Shown here one piece after another: positions 9,901-17,391 of a DNA stretch of 50,840 nucleotides. The position numbers were made by a program, and so were the translations under genes. This stretch comes from Acidobacteriota bacterium (GTDB lineage: Bacteria > Acidobacteriota > Vicinamibacteria > Marinacidobacterales > Marinacidobacteraceae), in NCBI GenBank assembly GCA_022820545.1, contig JAJEFG010000021.1:1-50840 (forward strand), given 5' to 3'. The notes under the pieces were generated by a model. That model was given only the letters and a program-made list of their open reading frames with translations. It was not told where the DNA came from and made no database searches. Position 1 is the stretch's first letter, and each line of letters starts with the position of its first letter.

Positions 9901-10132
9901 GGCGGAAGCTCTCAGCGTGGGCCGAGGCAGCGTCGTCCGCCGCACCCTCGGTCAGCTTCGCCGCCGCGTGACGGCGCGGGAGCTCTCAAAGTCACAGGCA
10001 GCTGTAGAGATCGTCCGGCTGGTGGAATCCGAAGGACTCCAACCTGTGGATCCACCGGAGCGCGTCGACCCGATCACTGAGGCCGATGTGGGGGTGGTCT
10101 GCTGGATGGAGATTCAACCGGCCCGGGAGTGA
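6962..10132 (+). CDS. PLD nuclease-SNF2 helicase fusion (defence-type)
   Basis: Residues 1-about 200 form a phospholipase-D-type nuclease half: H125-G-K127 and SAN146LT make an HxK...N motif. A SNF2/SF2 helicase follows: motif I GVGTGKT (261-265 GTGKT), DEGH at 345-348, LLTATPINN, then the second lobe with VIVFSTFADT, LLSNDVLSEGQNLQ and QRYGRVIRL (motif VI). The C-terminal 250 residues are not recognised. Start ATG 6962 is preferred: it overlaps the methylase stop as TGATG and lies 10 bases after GGGGAGG, whereas ATG 6953 is only 1 base from it. DISARM DrmD (SNF2) and DrmC (PLD) are separate proteins; here both activities are fused and DrmA/DrmB are absent. Role: probable DNA translocation and cleavage of unmodified DNA (inference). 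Confidence 0.85.
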   Translation: MARPELIDNRPSNTHGDALNFLARDERAKYRLSVATGYLNLAGLRHLARATEGGRSVRLLLGAAPAAGSETSPFEAFNDYLTELQADRNLAGFPPSRAARELGSVLDWLRRSDVEVRRYLKQFLHGKAYLFGDAADSRAALVTSANLTAAGLFRNLELGLAHYQPNVTRAAIEWFDALWSDAPDYRDDLIERLGGAATLRLADPWLVFLRALLELFGDDPEAEEAVRPSKVNLAAFQWDGYRRALQIVERHHGVVYADGVGTGKTEIGLAFLEEYALRKGQLALVIVPAQLKAEWEGRIDQAGLPGQVVSYHELAADEQLAPPDTPNRSRNLHLDKDAYRLVLADEGHSFRNPDTNWHRALSRLMGGTQKDLVLLTATPINNGLWDLYHLVMAFARHDRAFAGHRIRSLRKLFLDAGANEREPENLNPDALFKLADLVSVRRDRRFIEERYPNAVFPDGTPVRFPTPELTTARYDLDIAYPGLVTEITGGIEGLRMARYRPSAYRRGGKESASEEGLAGLLRSGILKRFESCWDACRRTVGRIVEAHELFLDAWKEGFVLGGEALRAAAAMEKEEAGLAESLAEGFAEDDRTPVAEFDPAYAKDVARDLEALRRIAERLGRLSADGDPKIETLRTLIEDSPSDKVIVFSTFADTIRYLDEHLPKVIAGRERITVIGGDTDPDQRTDMLARFCPKTVVREDYEPDEGQVDLLLSNDVLSEGQNLQQAAAVISYDMPWNPQRVVQRYGRVIRLKSDHERVLLTTMLPAPGDLEPILRLEEAIRRKMHSARVYGMEVEVLEDGPSDVRAFADRVIGGDPSILDETDGVDPGQALSGEGLRAELARWVHEMGVQRLRELPWGTGAVFRRPAGDPAEAAPGWFFACRTRSGERYWRWVRRDGTTEPEPDAAILRRIHPRGVPGLEEPGEGLEAAWRAAATSIVGEHNELAEADDTGDSIGPLQAWALNEILGDPEVALPDGAEVAAEALSVGRGSVVRRTLGQLRRRVTARELSKSQAAVEIVRLVESEGLQPVDPPERVDPITEADVGVVCWMEIQPARE

Positions 10133-10231
10133 CATGGGCGGCAGGGCCCTGGGCATGGGGCTCTCCTGCCCCCTTCTACGCTCGATGTCCGTTGCTATTC
10201 TTGGCCGTGGAGAAGCCCTTGGAGCCGCGGC

Positions 10232-11425
10232 ATGAACGTCCAGGTCAACCCTGAGATCCTCCGCTGGGCACGAGACACAGCCGGCCTCGAGGTCGAAAAG
10301 GCCGCCCAACTGCTGGGCTTTCGGGACAGCCAACGCCGGACCGCCGCCACCCGGTTGCGCGATCTCGAGTCCGGAGCGGAGGAACCGTCGTTCTCCGTGC
10401 TTGACCGCATGGCGTCGAAGTATCGGCGACCACTACTCGTCTTCTATTTGCCGCACCCTCCGGAGGACGAAGAGCCCGCGGCTCAATTCCGGTCGGCCCC
10501 GAAGAACCTCAGTTCGGTAGAGGCTGGACAACTGAACGCCTTTGTACGGAATCTCCGTAGTCGTCAGGAGTTGCTACACGACGCGCTGGAGGAGTTCGGC
10601 GATAGCGAACATTTGGCGTGGGTCGGGTCCGCCCGAGAGAATGACGGGCGCGACGCTCTGGCGTCACGGCTCGGTCGGATCCTGAGCTTCGACTTGAAGG
10701 ATTACCGCTCTCAGCGCAATGCCGACGCCGGGTTCCGCCTGTTGAGGGAGCGCGCGGAAGCCGCGGGTGCCTTCGTCCTCCTGGAGGGCGACTTCGGTTC
10801 CTGGCAGTCGGCGCTCGACACCAAGTTGTTTCGGGGCCTGTCCCTAGCGGATTCGGTCGCTCCGTTCGTGGTGATAAACCCGAGAGACGCGACTTCGGCG
10901 AGATCGTTCACGCTTCTCCACGAGATGGCGCATCTGGTTCTGGGCCAAAGCCAGTTTGCGAACCTCGCAACTGAGGATCGTCTGGAACGCCTGTGCAACG
11001 ACGTCGCGGGAGACCTCTTGCTCCCGGAGAAGGATGTTCGGGAGTTGGCTGTGCTGCGACACACGGACCCTGACGAACTTGAAGGCAGGGTGGCCAAGTT
11101 TGCGAAGCGCTGGCGAGTAAGCAGTTCGCTAGTGGCCTACCGCGCCGCTAGATCCGGGCACCTCCAACGCAGCGAGTTGCGGCAGCTTCTGGGTCGCTTC
11201 GAGGAGCGATGGAGAAACGCCAGGAAGAAGGAAGCTGAAGCAGCCAAGCAGGAATCCGGCGGTCCCACCTACCTCCCGGTCCGCCGGTATCAGTTGGGCG
11301 CTTCGCTGGTCCGGCGCACGAGAGAACTCTGGCGAGCGGGTGAGTTGACAACCTCGCGGGCCGGACTGGTACTGGGCGTCCGGGCGACCTCCGTACACGC
11401 GCTATTGGAGCCGTCGCGCTCCTGA
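10232..11425 (+). CDS. HTH/ImmA-IrrE family metalloendopeptidase (antitoxin-like)
   Basis: 397 residues. Residues 1-70 are a divergent Xre-like helix-turn-helix (EKAAQLLGFRDS...RLRDLESG), and residues about 160-300 are an ImmA/IrrE metalloprotease domain with the zinc motif H230-E-M-A-H234 inside FTLLHEMAHLVLG. The C-terminal 60 residues contain a second helix-turn-helix-like stretch (AGELTTSRAGLVLGV). Proteins of this layout are typically encoded next to a DUF4411 PIN-like partner, as here (10-base gap), and are thought to act as antitoxin or autoregulator. ATG 10232 follows a weak GGAGCC site. About 100 bases separate it from the helicase, so it may have its own promoter. Confidence 0.85.
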   Translation: MNVQVNPEILRWARDTAGLEVEKAAQLLGFRDSQRRTAATRLRDLESGAEEPSFSVLDRMASKYRRPLLVFYLPHPPEDEEPAAQFRSAPKNLSSVEAGQLNAFVRNLRSRQELLHDALEEFGDSEHLAWVGSARENDGRDALASRLGRILSFDLKDYRSQRNADAGFRLLRERAEAAGAFVLLEGDFGSWQSALDTKLFRGLSLADSVAPFVVINPRDATSARSFTLLHEMAHLVLGQSQFANLATEDRLERLCNDVAGDLLLPEKDVRELAVLRHTDPDELEGRVAKFAKRWRVSSSLVAYRAARSGHLQRSELRQLLGRFEERWRNARKKEAEAAKQESGGPTYLPVRRYQLGASLVRRTRELWRAGELTTSRAGLVLGVRATSVHALLEPSRS

Positions 11426-11435
11426 GTGCTCTGAG

Positions 11436-11933
11436 GTGGTGTATCTGCTCGACGAGAACGTCCTGATTAACGTCGCGAGGGACATCTATCCCGCCGACCG
11501 GTTTCCCGAGTTTTGGGCGTGGTTGCTCCACCACATCGAAGACGGCAGCATCAGGACTCTCAAGCCGATCTCCAAGAAACTCAAGGAAAAACGCCCGGAG
11601 GACATGCTGGCCCGTTGGGTCCGCGAACATGAATCGAAGATGCTCGTGGATACGCCGCCCGCCATTCTGGTACGCCGCGTACTCACCGAGGGCTACGGAC
11701 AGAGACTCCGTCCGACCCACCTCCAACAGATAGAAAATGATGTGCTTCTGATCGCCGCCGCATTGGCCGCACCGAACACGCGGACCGTCGTTACGATGGA
11801 GAGTGCCGACCGCAGGAGCAGGAAGGGACTGAAACGCCACATCCCGCATGTTTGCGGTCTCATGAAGGTCGAGTGGGCCACGCCGTTCGATCTACTGAAA
11901 CGGTTGGATTTCCGAACGGCCGACTGGCGATGA
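11436..11933 (+). CDS. DUF4411 PIN-like putative toxin
   Basis: 165 residues starting at GTG 11436, ten bases after the ImmA/IrrE gene. The N-terminus VYLLDENVLINVARDIYP is typical of DUF4411: a PIN-fold acidic residue (D6) with an aromatic/Pro-rich continuation. Further acidic positions follow in IENDVLLIAAAL and TMESADRRS. PIN domains are metal-dependent RNases, and DUF4411 proteins are commonly paired with HTH-ImmA proteins as predicted toxin-antitoxin modules. The pairing here is visible in the sequence; RNase activity and toxicity are inferred. Confidence 0.82.
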   Translation: MVYLLDENVLINVARDIYPADRFPEFWAWLLHHIEDGSIRTLKPISKKLKEKRPEDMLARWVREHESKMLVDTPPAILVRRVLTEGYGQRLRPTHLQQIENDVLLIAAALAAPNTRTVVTMESADRRSRKGLKRHIPHVCGLMKVEWATPFDLLKRLDFRTADWR

Positions 11934-11963
11934 GGACGTTGGGCGGACCGTCTGTCGTCAGTT

Positions 11964-12944
11964 ATGAACCCACTACTCAGGAACGCAGTTGTGTCGATCC
12001 AACTGGGGATTCTTGACTATGGAGACAAGGACCCGCGCCGTCTGGCATCTGCCGTTCGGAATCTCTATGCTGGAATCCTATTGCTCTGCAAGGAGCGGCT
12101 TCGCCAATTGTCGCCGGTGGGATCCAACGATGTCCTGATCTATCGGCAGAAGCGTCCCGTCAGGGACGATGACGGGAGCGTTCATTTCGAGGGTCATGGC
12201 AAGGAGACCGTGAGTCGGCGGGAGATCATGCAGACATTCAAGGAACTGTCCCTGAACGTTGACCTATCTCCGCTGAACCGGCTCTCTGAAATCCGGAATA
12301 GCATCGAACATCACCACCTATCCGGAACTCCGACGAGGTTGGTTCAAGAAGCGATCGCTCACTCAATGACCATTATTCGTGCGGTTATCGTCAACGAACT
12401 TGGTCAGAGGCCGGCCGTTCTACTGGAGCAGGGGACGTGGGACACAATCCTGCAGGAGGCTTCGTTCTACGACGAACTAAAGAAGGAGTGCAGATCAACG
12501 TTTGCGAGAATCAAATGGGGGAATCAAGAACGGAAGGAGGCGAGTAACATTCTTGAATGCCCTGAGTGCGCCGTGGCACTGATCCGGAACGTAGACGACA
12601 ATGCGCGCCACTACCAGGAGTTGAACCTTGCCTGTTCTGCGTGCGGCGCGTCCGTGGATTGGGATGAAACTTTCGCGTCCGCCTTGGAACGGTACCTTGA
12701 GGACACATTGTGGTTCGAATCACATATGGCTGCAAGGGAAGGAGGAGATTCCGTGGTTGAGCACTGCCCGGATTGCGGCCGGGAGACGTTCCTGACCGGA
12801 AGGCGCGAATGTGTCTATTGCGATTTCAGCATGAAGGGTATGAGTTGCTCCATATGCGATGAGCCGTTGACCGTTGACGACTATGACTACGATAGTCGCG
12901 GTATGTGTAGTTATCACCAACACCAGTTTGGCAAGGATGATTGA
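11964..12944 (+). CDS. HEPN-like protein with C-terminal zinc knuckles
   Basis: Not a family I can name. The N-terminal 150 residues are helical and contain R111-N-S-I-E-H116, a match to the Rx4-6H motif of HEPN RNases, at the point where HEPN domains usually carry it ([10 protein letters not shown] after a long helix). The C-terminal 130 residues have paired cysteines: C199/C202 with C224/C227, C268/C271 with C283/C286, and C295/C298 with C315/H318/H320, so two zinc ribbons and a third knuckle are likely. GC is about 55-58% in two lines counted, well below the neighbours, and it lies 30 bases after the PIN-like gene. An RNA-targeting abortive-infection effector is a reasonable but unproven reading. 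Confidence 0.65.
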   Translation: MNPLLRNAVVSIQLGILDYGDKDPRRLASAVRNLYAGILLLCKERLRQLSPVGSNDVLIYRQKRPVRDDDGSVHFEGHGKETVSRREIMQTFKELSLNVDLSPLNRLSEIRNSIEHHHLSGTPTRLVQEAIAHSMTIIRAVIVNELGQRPAVLLEQGTWDTILQEASFYDELKKECRSTFARIKWGNQERKEASNILECPECAVALIRNVDDNARHYQELNLACSACGASVDWDETFASALERYLEDTLWFESHMAAREGGDSVVEHCPDCGRETFLTGRRECVYCDFSMKGMSCSICDEPLTVDDYDYDSRGMCSYHQHQFGKDD

Positions 12945-13322
12945 TGCGAAGCGGAGCTGGGTCTTCCTTTCGCCGACGTCGATCGGATGACGGAATCGGA
13001 CAACGCCCGCCAACCACCGGCAACCCGCCGATCGGGGTGGGCTACCGGCCGCGAGCCGGAGGAATCCGGCTTCGCGTGGTCAAGACGCGATCGCAGCGCG
13101 ACTCGCGACCCGCGCGCTCCCGCTGACGCCCAGCCTCTTCAGGCGGTCCGGCTTGGTGGACGAGAGCCCTCCCGTGCGTTTCGCGCGGCGCCATCAACGC
13201 TGGTTTCGCGCTACCGCGCGATGCCGACCGGAGGTCGGCGCTCCAAGCCGCTGGTGTGATCCGGCTGGCGAGCGTTCTGCGTCTGCCTGGCGGCCGGGCC
13301 CTTGTCGGCGTTCCGCCGTCGC
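12945..13322. other. Convergent intergenic region with hairpin
   Basis: About 380 bases between the HEPN-like gene and the end of the TonB receptor gene, which converge. It holds an imperfect hairpin at 13050-13076 (CGCGAGCCGGA, loop GGAA, TCCGGCTTCGCG; one bulge) that could stop transcription, although no T-run follows on either strand, and one palindromic repeat copy at 13219-13250. No gene is supported. Confidence 0.5.
13219..13250 (-). repeat. Interspersed palindromic element, single copy
   Basis: Read on the minus strand: CGGCTTGGAGCGCC then the stem GCCGACCTCCGGTCGGC and CATCGC. It matches the 1-250 element, but the stem bases differ in a paired way (GCCGAC/GTCGGC instead of GCCGGT/ACCGGC). 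Confidence 0.75.
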
Positions 13323-15938
13323 TCAGAACGACGCCGTCACGTTCAGCGAGACGGTGCGCGGGGCGCCGAGGAACGCGGCCTGGCCGCCGATGGTGGCGAG
13401 GTAGGCCCGGTCGAGCAGGTTGTTGCCGATCAGGGCCACTTCGAGACCCTGAAGGCGCTGGCTGATCCGGCCGGCCGACCACCGGAAGTAGGCGTCCAGG
13501 AGCCAGTAGGCGTCCGCGCTCCACGACCCGTCCAGCGTGATGCCCCGCGCCCCGGTGTACTTCGCCGAGAGGCCGGCGGCGACCGGTTCCCCGCTGTGAT
13601 CGGCGGAGACCACCACGAGCGTGCGCGGGACGCCGACGACCTGGCTCCCGGGCCGGACGCCCTGGGCGGCCGAAACGAGCGGATCGCCGGTGCCGACGTA
13701 GGTCGCGTCGTTCCGGGTCCAGGCGGTGTAGAACGACGTGGAGTCCGTGACCCGGAGCGTCGCCGACAGCTCCAGCCCGCGGGAGTCGATGCCGCCCGCG
13801 TTGAAGTACGAGCCCCCTCCGGCGATCAGGTAGTTCGGGCCGGCGGCCGTCTGGGGTGAGAGGAAGAAGATCCGGTTCTGGAAATCGATCCGGTAGTAGG
13901 TGGCGGTGGCCGCCAGGCGATCTCCGGTGTAGCGGAGCCCGAAGTCCAGGTTGTCCGCGGTCTCGGGCTCGAGTCCCTCGAGACTCCGGCCCGGCACTTC
14001 GAGCAGGCGGTCCGAAAGCGACTTGAAGTTCTGTGCGTACCCGGCGAAGAGTTCGAGCCCGCTGAGCGGCGCGGTGTAGGTGAATCCCCCGGAGAGGAGC
14101 AGGTCCGAGTCGGACGAGACGGACAGTTCCGCCGTCTCTCCGAAATGGTCCCTTCGGCCCACCTCGACCAGGTACTGGCGGACGCCCGCGTTGATCGCCA
14201 ATGGACCGGCGAAGAGCGTGTCCTCGACGTACCACTTGATGGTCGACTGCGGGAACTCCCAGTCGTACTGGCGCCAGTAGGGGGTGTCGTCGTAGCGCTG
14301 CGAGACCCGGGCATCCATGATCTTGTGCCAGTCGCGGCCGAGGTCGCGCCGGCCGTCCTCGGCCCAGAGCCCGGCGCGGAGCCGGTTGCCGCCCATCGCC
14401 AGTTCGCCGAACCAGTCCCCGTCGAGGGTGAGGCCGACGCGCTCCTTCCCGTAGTGACTGTGCCGGTAGGACTGCACCGGGATCGCCTCTGCCGGATAGC
14501 ACGCGGGGTCGAACTCCGGACCGGTGCCGCCGTAGGGGAACTGGAGCGAGGAGACGCATCCGGCCCGGGGCGTCAGGGGGACTCCATCGGGGTCCACGAA
14601 ATGGACCTGGCCGAGCGGACTGCCACCGAGAGCGGTGAACCCGGACGCCAGTTCGGACTCCGGGCCGCCACCGTCGGCGGTCACGTCCACCAGGTAGGGG
14701 GGCAGCCAGTCGCCGCGGCCCGACTGCCGGTGGTAGTAGGCGCCGCCGGTGATCGACAGCACGTCCGTGGCGGCGAAGTCCGCCTTCAGGTAGCCGAAGG
14801 CGTTCTGGCGCGGAATGGCCCACCCGAGGCGGTACAACTGGTTGACCCACGGCGTATCGGTCCAGGTGTCGGTCAGGCGGTCCCAGCGCGGATCGCTTCG
14901 GTATTCGGCCTCGGAAGTGAGCCGCTGGTAGGAGGCGTTGTCGGTGTCGTCGTACGAGACGTACGCCGACAGGTCGAGCCGCCCAACCTCGGCCTCGATC
15001 TTGCCGGCGAGGTGGTCCCGCTCGCTGCGGGCGAAACCCTGCACCCAGTCGCTGCTTTCCTGATGCACCGCGGAAACCCAGGCGCGGACCTCCCGGCCGA
15101 ACAGGTGTCCGGTGTCCACGCGCAGGTAGAAGCGCTGGCCGTCGTCCGATCCGAGGTCCACCGCCGCCGTGAACTTCCGCTCGTGCTCCGGTTCGTCGGT
15201 GGTGAAATCGAGCGTCCCGCCGAGCGCTTCGATGGATCGGGAGGCGATGTCCGCGGTTCCCTGCGAGACGGTGACTCCTCCCATGTTCGCCGGGTCCACG
15301 AAGCGGTTCGCCTTGGAGCCGCTCCAGTAGTCCGAGGTGCCGTTCGGCATGCCGTCGATCGTGGTGCCGATCTGGGCTTCGTCGAGATTGACCTGGAATC
15401 CGCGCATGGAAATGCTGGTGGACCAGTCGTCGGTGCCGTAGGCGTCCCCCTCCTGGATGGAGACGCCGGGGACGTTGTCCACCACGGCCAGCACGCTCGA
15501 GATCGGGGACTGCTGGGCGACCATCGGTTCCGCCACCACGTTGGTGGCGAAGCTGCGCGGCTCCTCGGCCACGACAGTGATGGACTCCATCAGGCGGCTG
15601 ATCTCGAGCATCAGATCGAGGCGCGCTACCGCGTCCGCCTCGACCGAGACCGGCTCACCGCGAGGTTCGAAGCCGGACAGGGCGGCTTCGACCAGGTAGT
15701 CGCCGGCCGGGACGTTCTCGAACGCGAAGCTGCCGTCGGCCGCCGTGATCTGTGGTCCTTCGGCCGCGGGCCCGGCGCCGATCAGGGACACCGTGGCCCC
15801 GGGAAGCGCGCTGCCCGTCGAATCCACGACCCGGCCCGCGATGGAACCCGTGGGTTGGGCGGCGAGCAGCGAAGGGAGAAGCGCCAGGAGCGCCACCAGG
15901 CAGGCGTCTTGGAAACGCCGGGCGGTTTGTCTGAGCAT
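13323..15938 (-). CDS. TonB-dependent outer-membrane receptor
   Basis: 871 residues starting at ATG 15938 (MLRQTARRF). A signal peptide runs to about residue 27. Residues about 30-110 are a carboxypeptidase-regulatory-like (Ig-fold) domain (GSIAGRVVDSTGSALPGATV...NVPAGDYLVEA), followed by a plug (VLAVVDNVPGVSIQEGD...ISMRGF...TIDGMPNGTSD) and a 22-strand-type barrel that ends in phenylalanine (NVTASF), the usual recognition signal for the barrel-assembly machinery. The substrate cannot be read from the sequence; no siderophore- or sugar-specific neighbour is present. The ribosome site GGAGG overlaps the end of the upstream DUF4143 ATPase gene (8-base gap), so the two are probably co-transcribed. 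Confidence 0.92.
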   Translation of the reverse strand: MLRQTARRFQDACLVALLALLPSLLAAQPTGSIAGRVVDSTGSALPGATVSLIGAGPAAEGPQITAADGSFAFENVPAGDYLVEAALSGFEPRGEPVSVEADAVARLDLMLEISRLMESITVVAEEPRSFATNVVAEPMVAQQSPISSVLAVVDNVPGVSIQEGDAYGTDDWSTSISMRGFQVNLDEAQIGTTIDGMPNGTSDYWSGSKANRFVDPANMGGVTVSQGTADIASRSIEALGGTLDFTTDEPEHERKFTAAVDLGSDDGQRFYLRVDTGHLFGREVRAWVSAVHQESSDWVQGFARSERDHLAGKIEAEVGRLDLSAYVSYDDTDNASYQRLTSEAEYRSDPRWDRLTDTWTDTPWVNQLYRLGWAIPRQNAFGYLKADFAATDVLSITGGAYYHRQSGRGDWLPPYLVDVTADGGGPESELASGFTALGGSPLGQVHFVDPDGVPLTPRAGCVSSLQFPYGGTGPEFDPACYPAEAIPVQSYRHSHYGKERVGLTLDGDWFGELAMGGNRLRAGLWAEDGRRDLGRDWHKIMDARVSQRYDDTPYWRQYDWEFPQSTIKWYVEDTLFAGPLAINAGVRQYLVEVGRRDHFGETAELSVSSDSDLLLSGGFTYTAPLSGLELFAGYAQNFKSLSDRLLEVPGRSLEGLEPETADNLDFGLRYTGDRLAATATYYRIDFQNRIFFLSPQTAAGPNYLIAGGGSYFNAGGIDSRGLELSATLRVTDSTSFYTAWTRNDATYVGTGDPLVSAAQGVRPGSQVVGVPRTLVVVSADHSGEPVAAGLSAKYTGARGITLDGSWSADAYWLLDAYFRWSAGRISQRLQGLEVALIGNNLLDRAYLATIGGQAAFLGAPRTVSLNVTASF

Positions 15939-15946
15939 CGTGTTCT

Positions 15947-17116
15947 TCAGGCCTCCGGCCAATCTGCGTTCAGGAGTTTTCCGAGCCGATGGACCGGCTC
16001 CACCGACAGCCGCTCGTCCAGGGCGTAGGGGGCGTCGCCCGGATAGATCACCCAGAGATGTTCGAGCCGCAGGTCCTCGAGCGCCACCCTCATCGATTTG
16101 GTCGAGCGCGGAGCATCCGAGTACTTGAATTCGAAGCCGTAGCGCCGTCCGCCACGGCTGACCAGCAGGTCCAGCTCCGCCCCGCTGTGGGAGCGCCAGA
16201 AGAAAGCGCTCCGGGTGTCCAGGCACGAGAGCACCTGCTCCATCGCGAACCCCTCGAACGACGCCCCGAGTTTGGTGTGTCCCACCAGGGTCCGTGCCGT
16301 CCCCACCTCCAGGAGCGAATGGAGGATCCCGGAGTCCCGAACATAGATCCGGGGTGCGCGAACCTGACGCTTCTTGAGGTTCTCGTACCACGACGGCAGG
16401 ATGCGGACCATGTAGGCGCCCGCGAGCAGTTCGAGGTACCGGCGTGCCGTGGCTTCGGTGCTTCCCATCGAGCGGGCGAACTCGGCGGCATTCCAGATTT
16501 GCCCGTGGTAGTGGGCCACCATTTCCCAGAAGCGGCGGAGGGCGACGGCGGAGATGTTGAAACCGAGCTGCGGCACGTCGCGCTCCAGGAAAGTGCGCAC
16601 CTGGTTTTCGCGCCAGCGCGCCGAGCCGTCGTCGTCCGGGGCAAGATAGCTCGGCGGAAGGCCGCCGCGCACCCACAACCTGCGCCAATCGGACGGCGCC
16701 TGGCAGACGTCATCCAGGTCGAAGCCACCGAGGTCCACGAACCCGACTCTGCCGGCCAGGCTTTCCGAGACGCCGCGCACGAGCGCGGGCGACGCGCTTC
16801 CGAGAAGCAGCCAGCGAGTTTTCGACGCGGGTCGGTCCATCAGTGGACGCAGGGTGGTGAAGAGGTCCGGAATCCGCTGGATCTCATCGATCACCACGAG
16901 CCCGGTCAACGGCGCGAGTGTTGCTTCGGGCGCTTCCAGGCTGCGGCGGTCCACCGCGCGCTCGAGGTCGAAGTAGGTGTGGTCCGGCTCCGCGGCCATG
17001 AACGCCCGCGCCAGCGTGGTCTTGCCGCACTGGCGCGGGCCGAGCAGCGCTACTCCGCGATGGACGGCGAAGGTCTCCCGGATGCGGCGCAGCGGGCGAC
17101 GACGTTCGACGAGCAC
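15947..17116 (-). CDS. AAA ATPase with DUF4143 domain
   Basis: 389 residues. Walker A GPRQCGKT at 26-33, Walker B LVVIDEIQR near 95-103, an arginine-finger region (LLLGSASPAL), a central winged-helix part (AEFARSMGSTEATARRYLELL), and the C-terminal DUF4143 domain with a PD-(D/E)xK-like core GAELDLLVSRGG...GFEFKYS. The family is widespread and mobile in distribution; its function is unknown, with suggestions of stress or toxin-antitoxin roles. The GTG start at 17116 lies 6 bases after a GATAAT -10 box embedded in a perfect inverted repeat (17123-17169), so the mRNA is likely leaderless and possibly autoregulated. Confidence 0.88.
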   Translation of the reverse strand: MLVERRRPLRRIRETFAVHRGVALLGPRQCGKTTLARAFMAAEPDHTYFDLERAVDRRSLEAPEATLAPLTGLVVIDEIQRIPDLFTTLRPLMDRPASKTRWLLLGSASPALVRGVSESLAGRVGFVDLGGFDLDDVCQAPSDWRRLWVRGGLPPSYLAPDDDGSARWRENQVRTFLERDVPQLGFNISAVALRRFWEMVAHYHGQIWNAAEFARSMGSTEATARRYLELLAGAYMVRILPSWYENLKKRQVRAPRIYVRDSGILHSLLEVGTARTLVGHTKLGASFEGFAMEQVLSCLDTRSAFFWRSHSGAELDLLVSRGGRRYGFEFKYSDAPRSTKSMRVALEDLRLEHLWVIYPGDAPYALDERLSVEPVHRLGKLLNADWPEA

Positions 17117-17122
17117 GGAGTC

Positions 17123-17169
17123 ATTATCCCTGAAAATCGGGTATTCAACAACTGATCTTCAGGGATAAT
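17123..17169 (-). promoter_or_regulatory. 12-bp inverted repeat overlapping the DUF4143 promoter
   Basis: ATTATCCCTGAA (17123-17134) and TTCAGGGATAAT (17158-17169) are perfect inverted repeats with 23 bases between. On the minus strand the gene-proximal arm contains GATAAT (5/6 to a -10) with TTGTTG 17 bases upstream as a weak -35. The -10 ends 6 bases before the GTG start. This looks like an operator covering the promoter; the binding protein is unknown. Confidence 0.6.
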
Positions 17170-17230
17170 GAACAAACTCTCGGGGTTGGGTGCTGCTACT
17201 GACGACGCGCGATTTCGCGGGCCCAATGGG

Positions 17231-17264
17231 CCGCGGTGCCGGCTAAAGCCGGCGTTCCAAGCCG
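17231..17264 (-). repeat. Interspersed palindromic element, single copy
   Basis: On the minus strand: CGGCTTGGAACGCCGGCTTTAGCCGGCACCGCGG. Same flanks as the 1-250 unit, but with the shorter stem GCCGGC/GCCGGC. It lies in the gap between purE and the DUF4143 gene. Confidence 0.75.
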
Positions 17265-17332
17265 ACCGCGCCACTTCCGCTCGTTACCTCGCGCCGAGGT
17301 GGGAGCCACCGTGTCGAGCGAGGTCACGACGT

Positions 17333-17384
17333 GCGCGGTGCGGAGCACCGCGGTGCCGGTCTGGAGACCGGCGTTCCAAGCCGT
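17333..17384 (-). repeat. Interspersed twin-hairpin element
   Basis: On the minus strand this copy has both hairpins of the 1-250 unit. The first is identical (GCCGGTCTCCAGACCGGC); the second is GCGGTGCTCCGCACCGC where the array has GCGGCGCTCCGCGCCGC, a two-base change that keeps pairing. It ends 8 bases before the purE stop codon and may also help end the purE transcript. Confidence 0.8.
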
Positions 17385-17391
17385 GGCGCGC

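Noticed and set aside
12705..12735. GGTTCGAATC, like a tRNA T-loop
   Set aside because: It lies inside the HEPN-like coding frame, and no acceptor or anticodon stem can be formed around it.
1417..12945. Island bounded by attachment sites or tRNA, as for an integrative element
   Set aside because: No tRNA, integrase, or direct repeats could be seen at the ends; transfer is supported only by gene content and base composition.
12941..13259. Small open frames after the HEPN-like gene
   Set aside because: No ribosome site, no recognisable sequence, Arg/Pro-rich composition, and overlap with hairpin and repeat elements.
13042..14850. Second long minus-strand frame within the TonB gene
   Set aside because: It is a frame shadow of the receptor, with Arg/Pro-rich sequence and no domain.
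15939..16688. Extension of the TonB receptor frame upstream to 16688
   Set aside because: It is antisense-like or shadow sequence within the DUF4143 gene; the signal peptide starts at ATG 15938.
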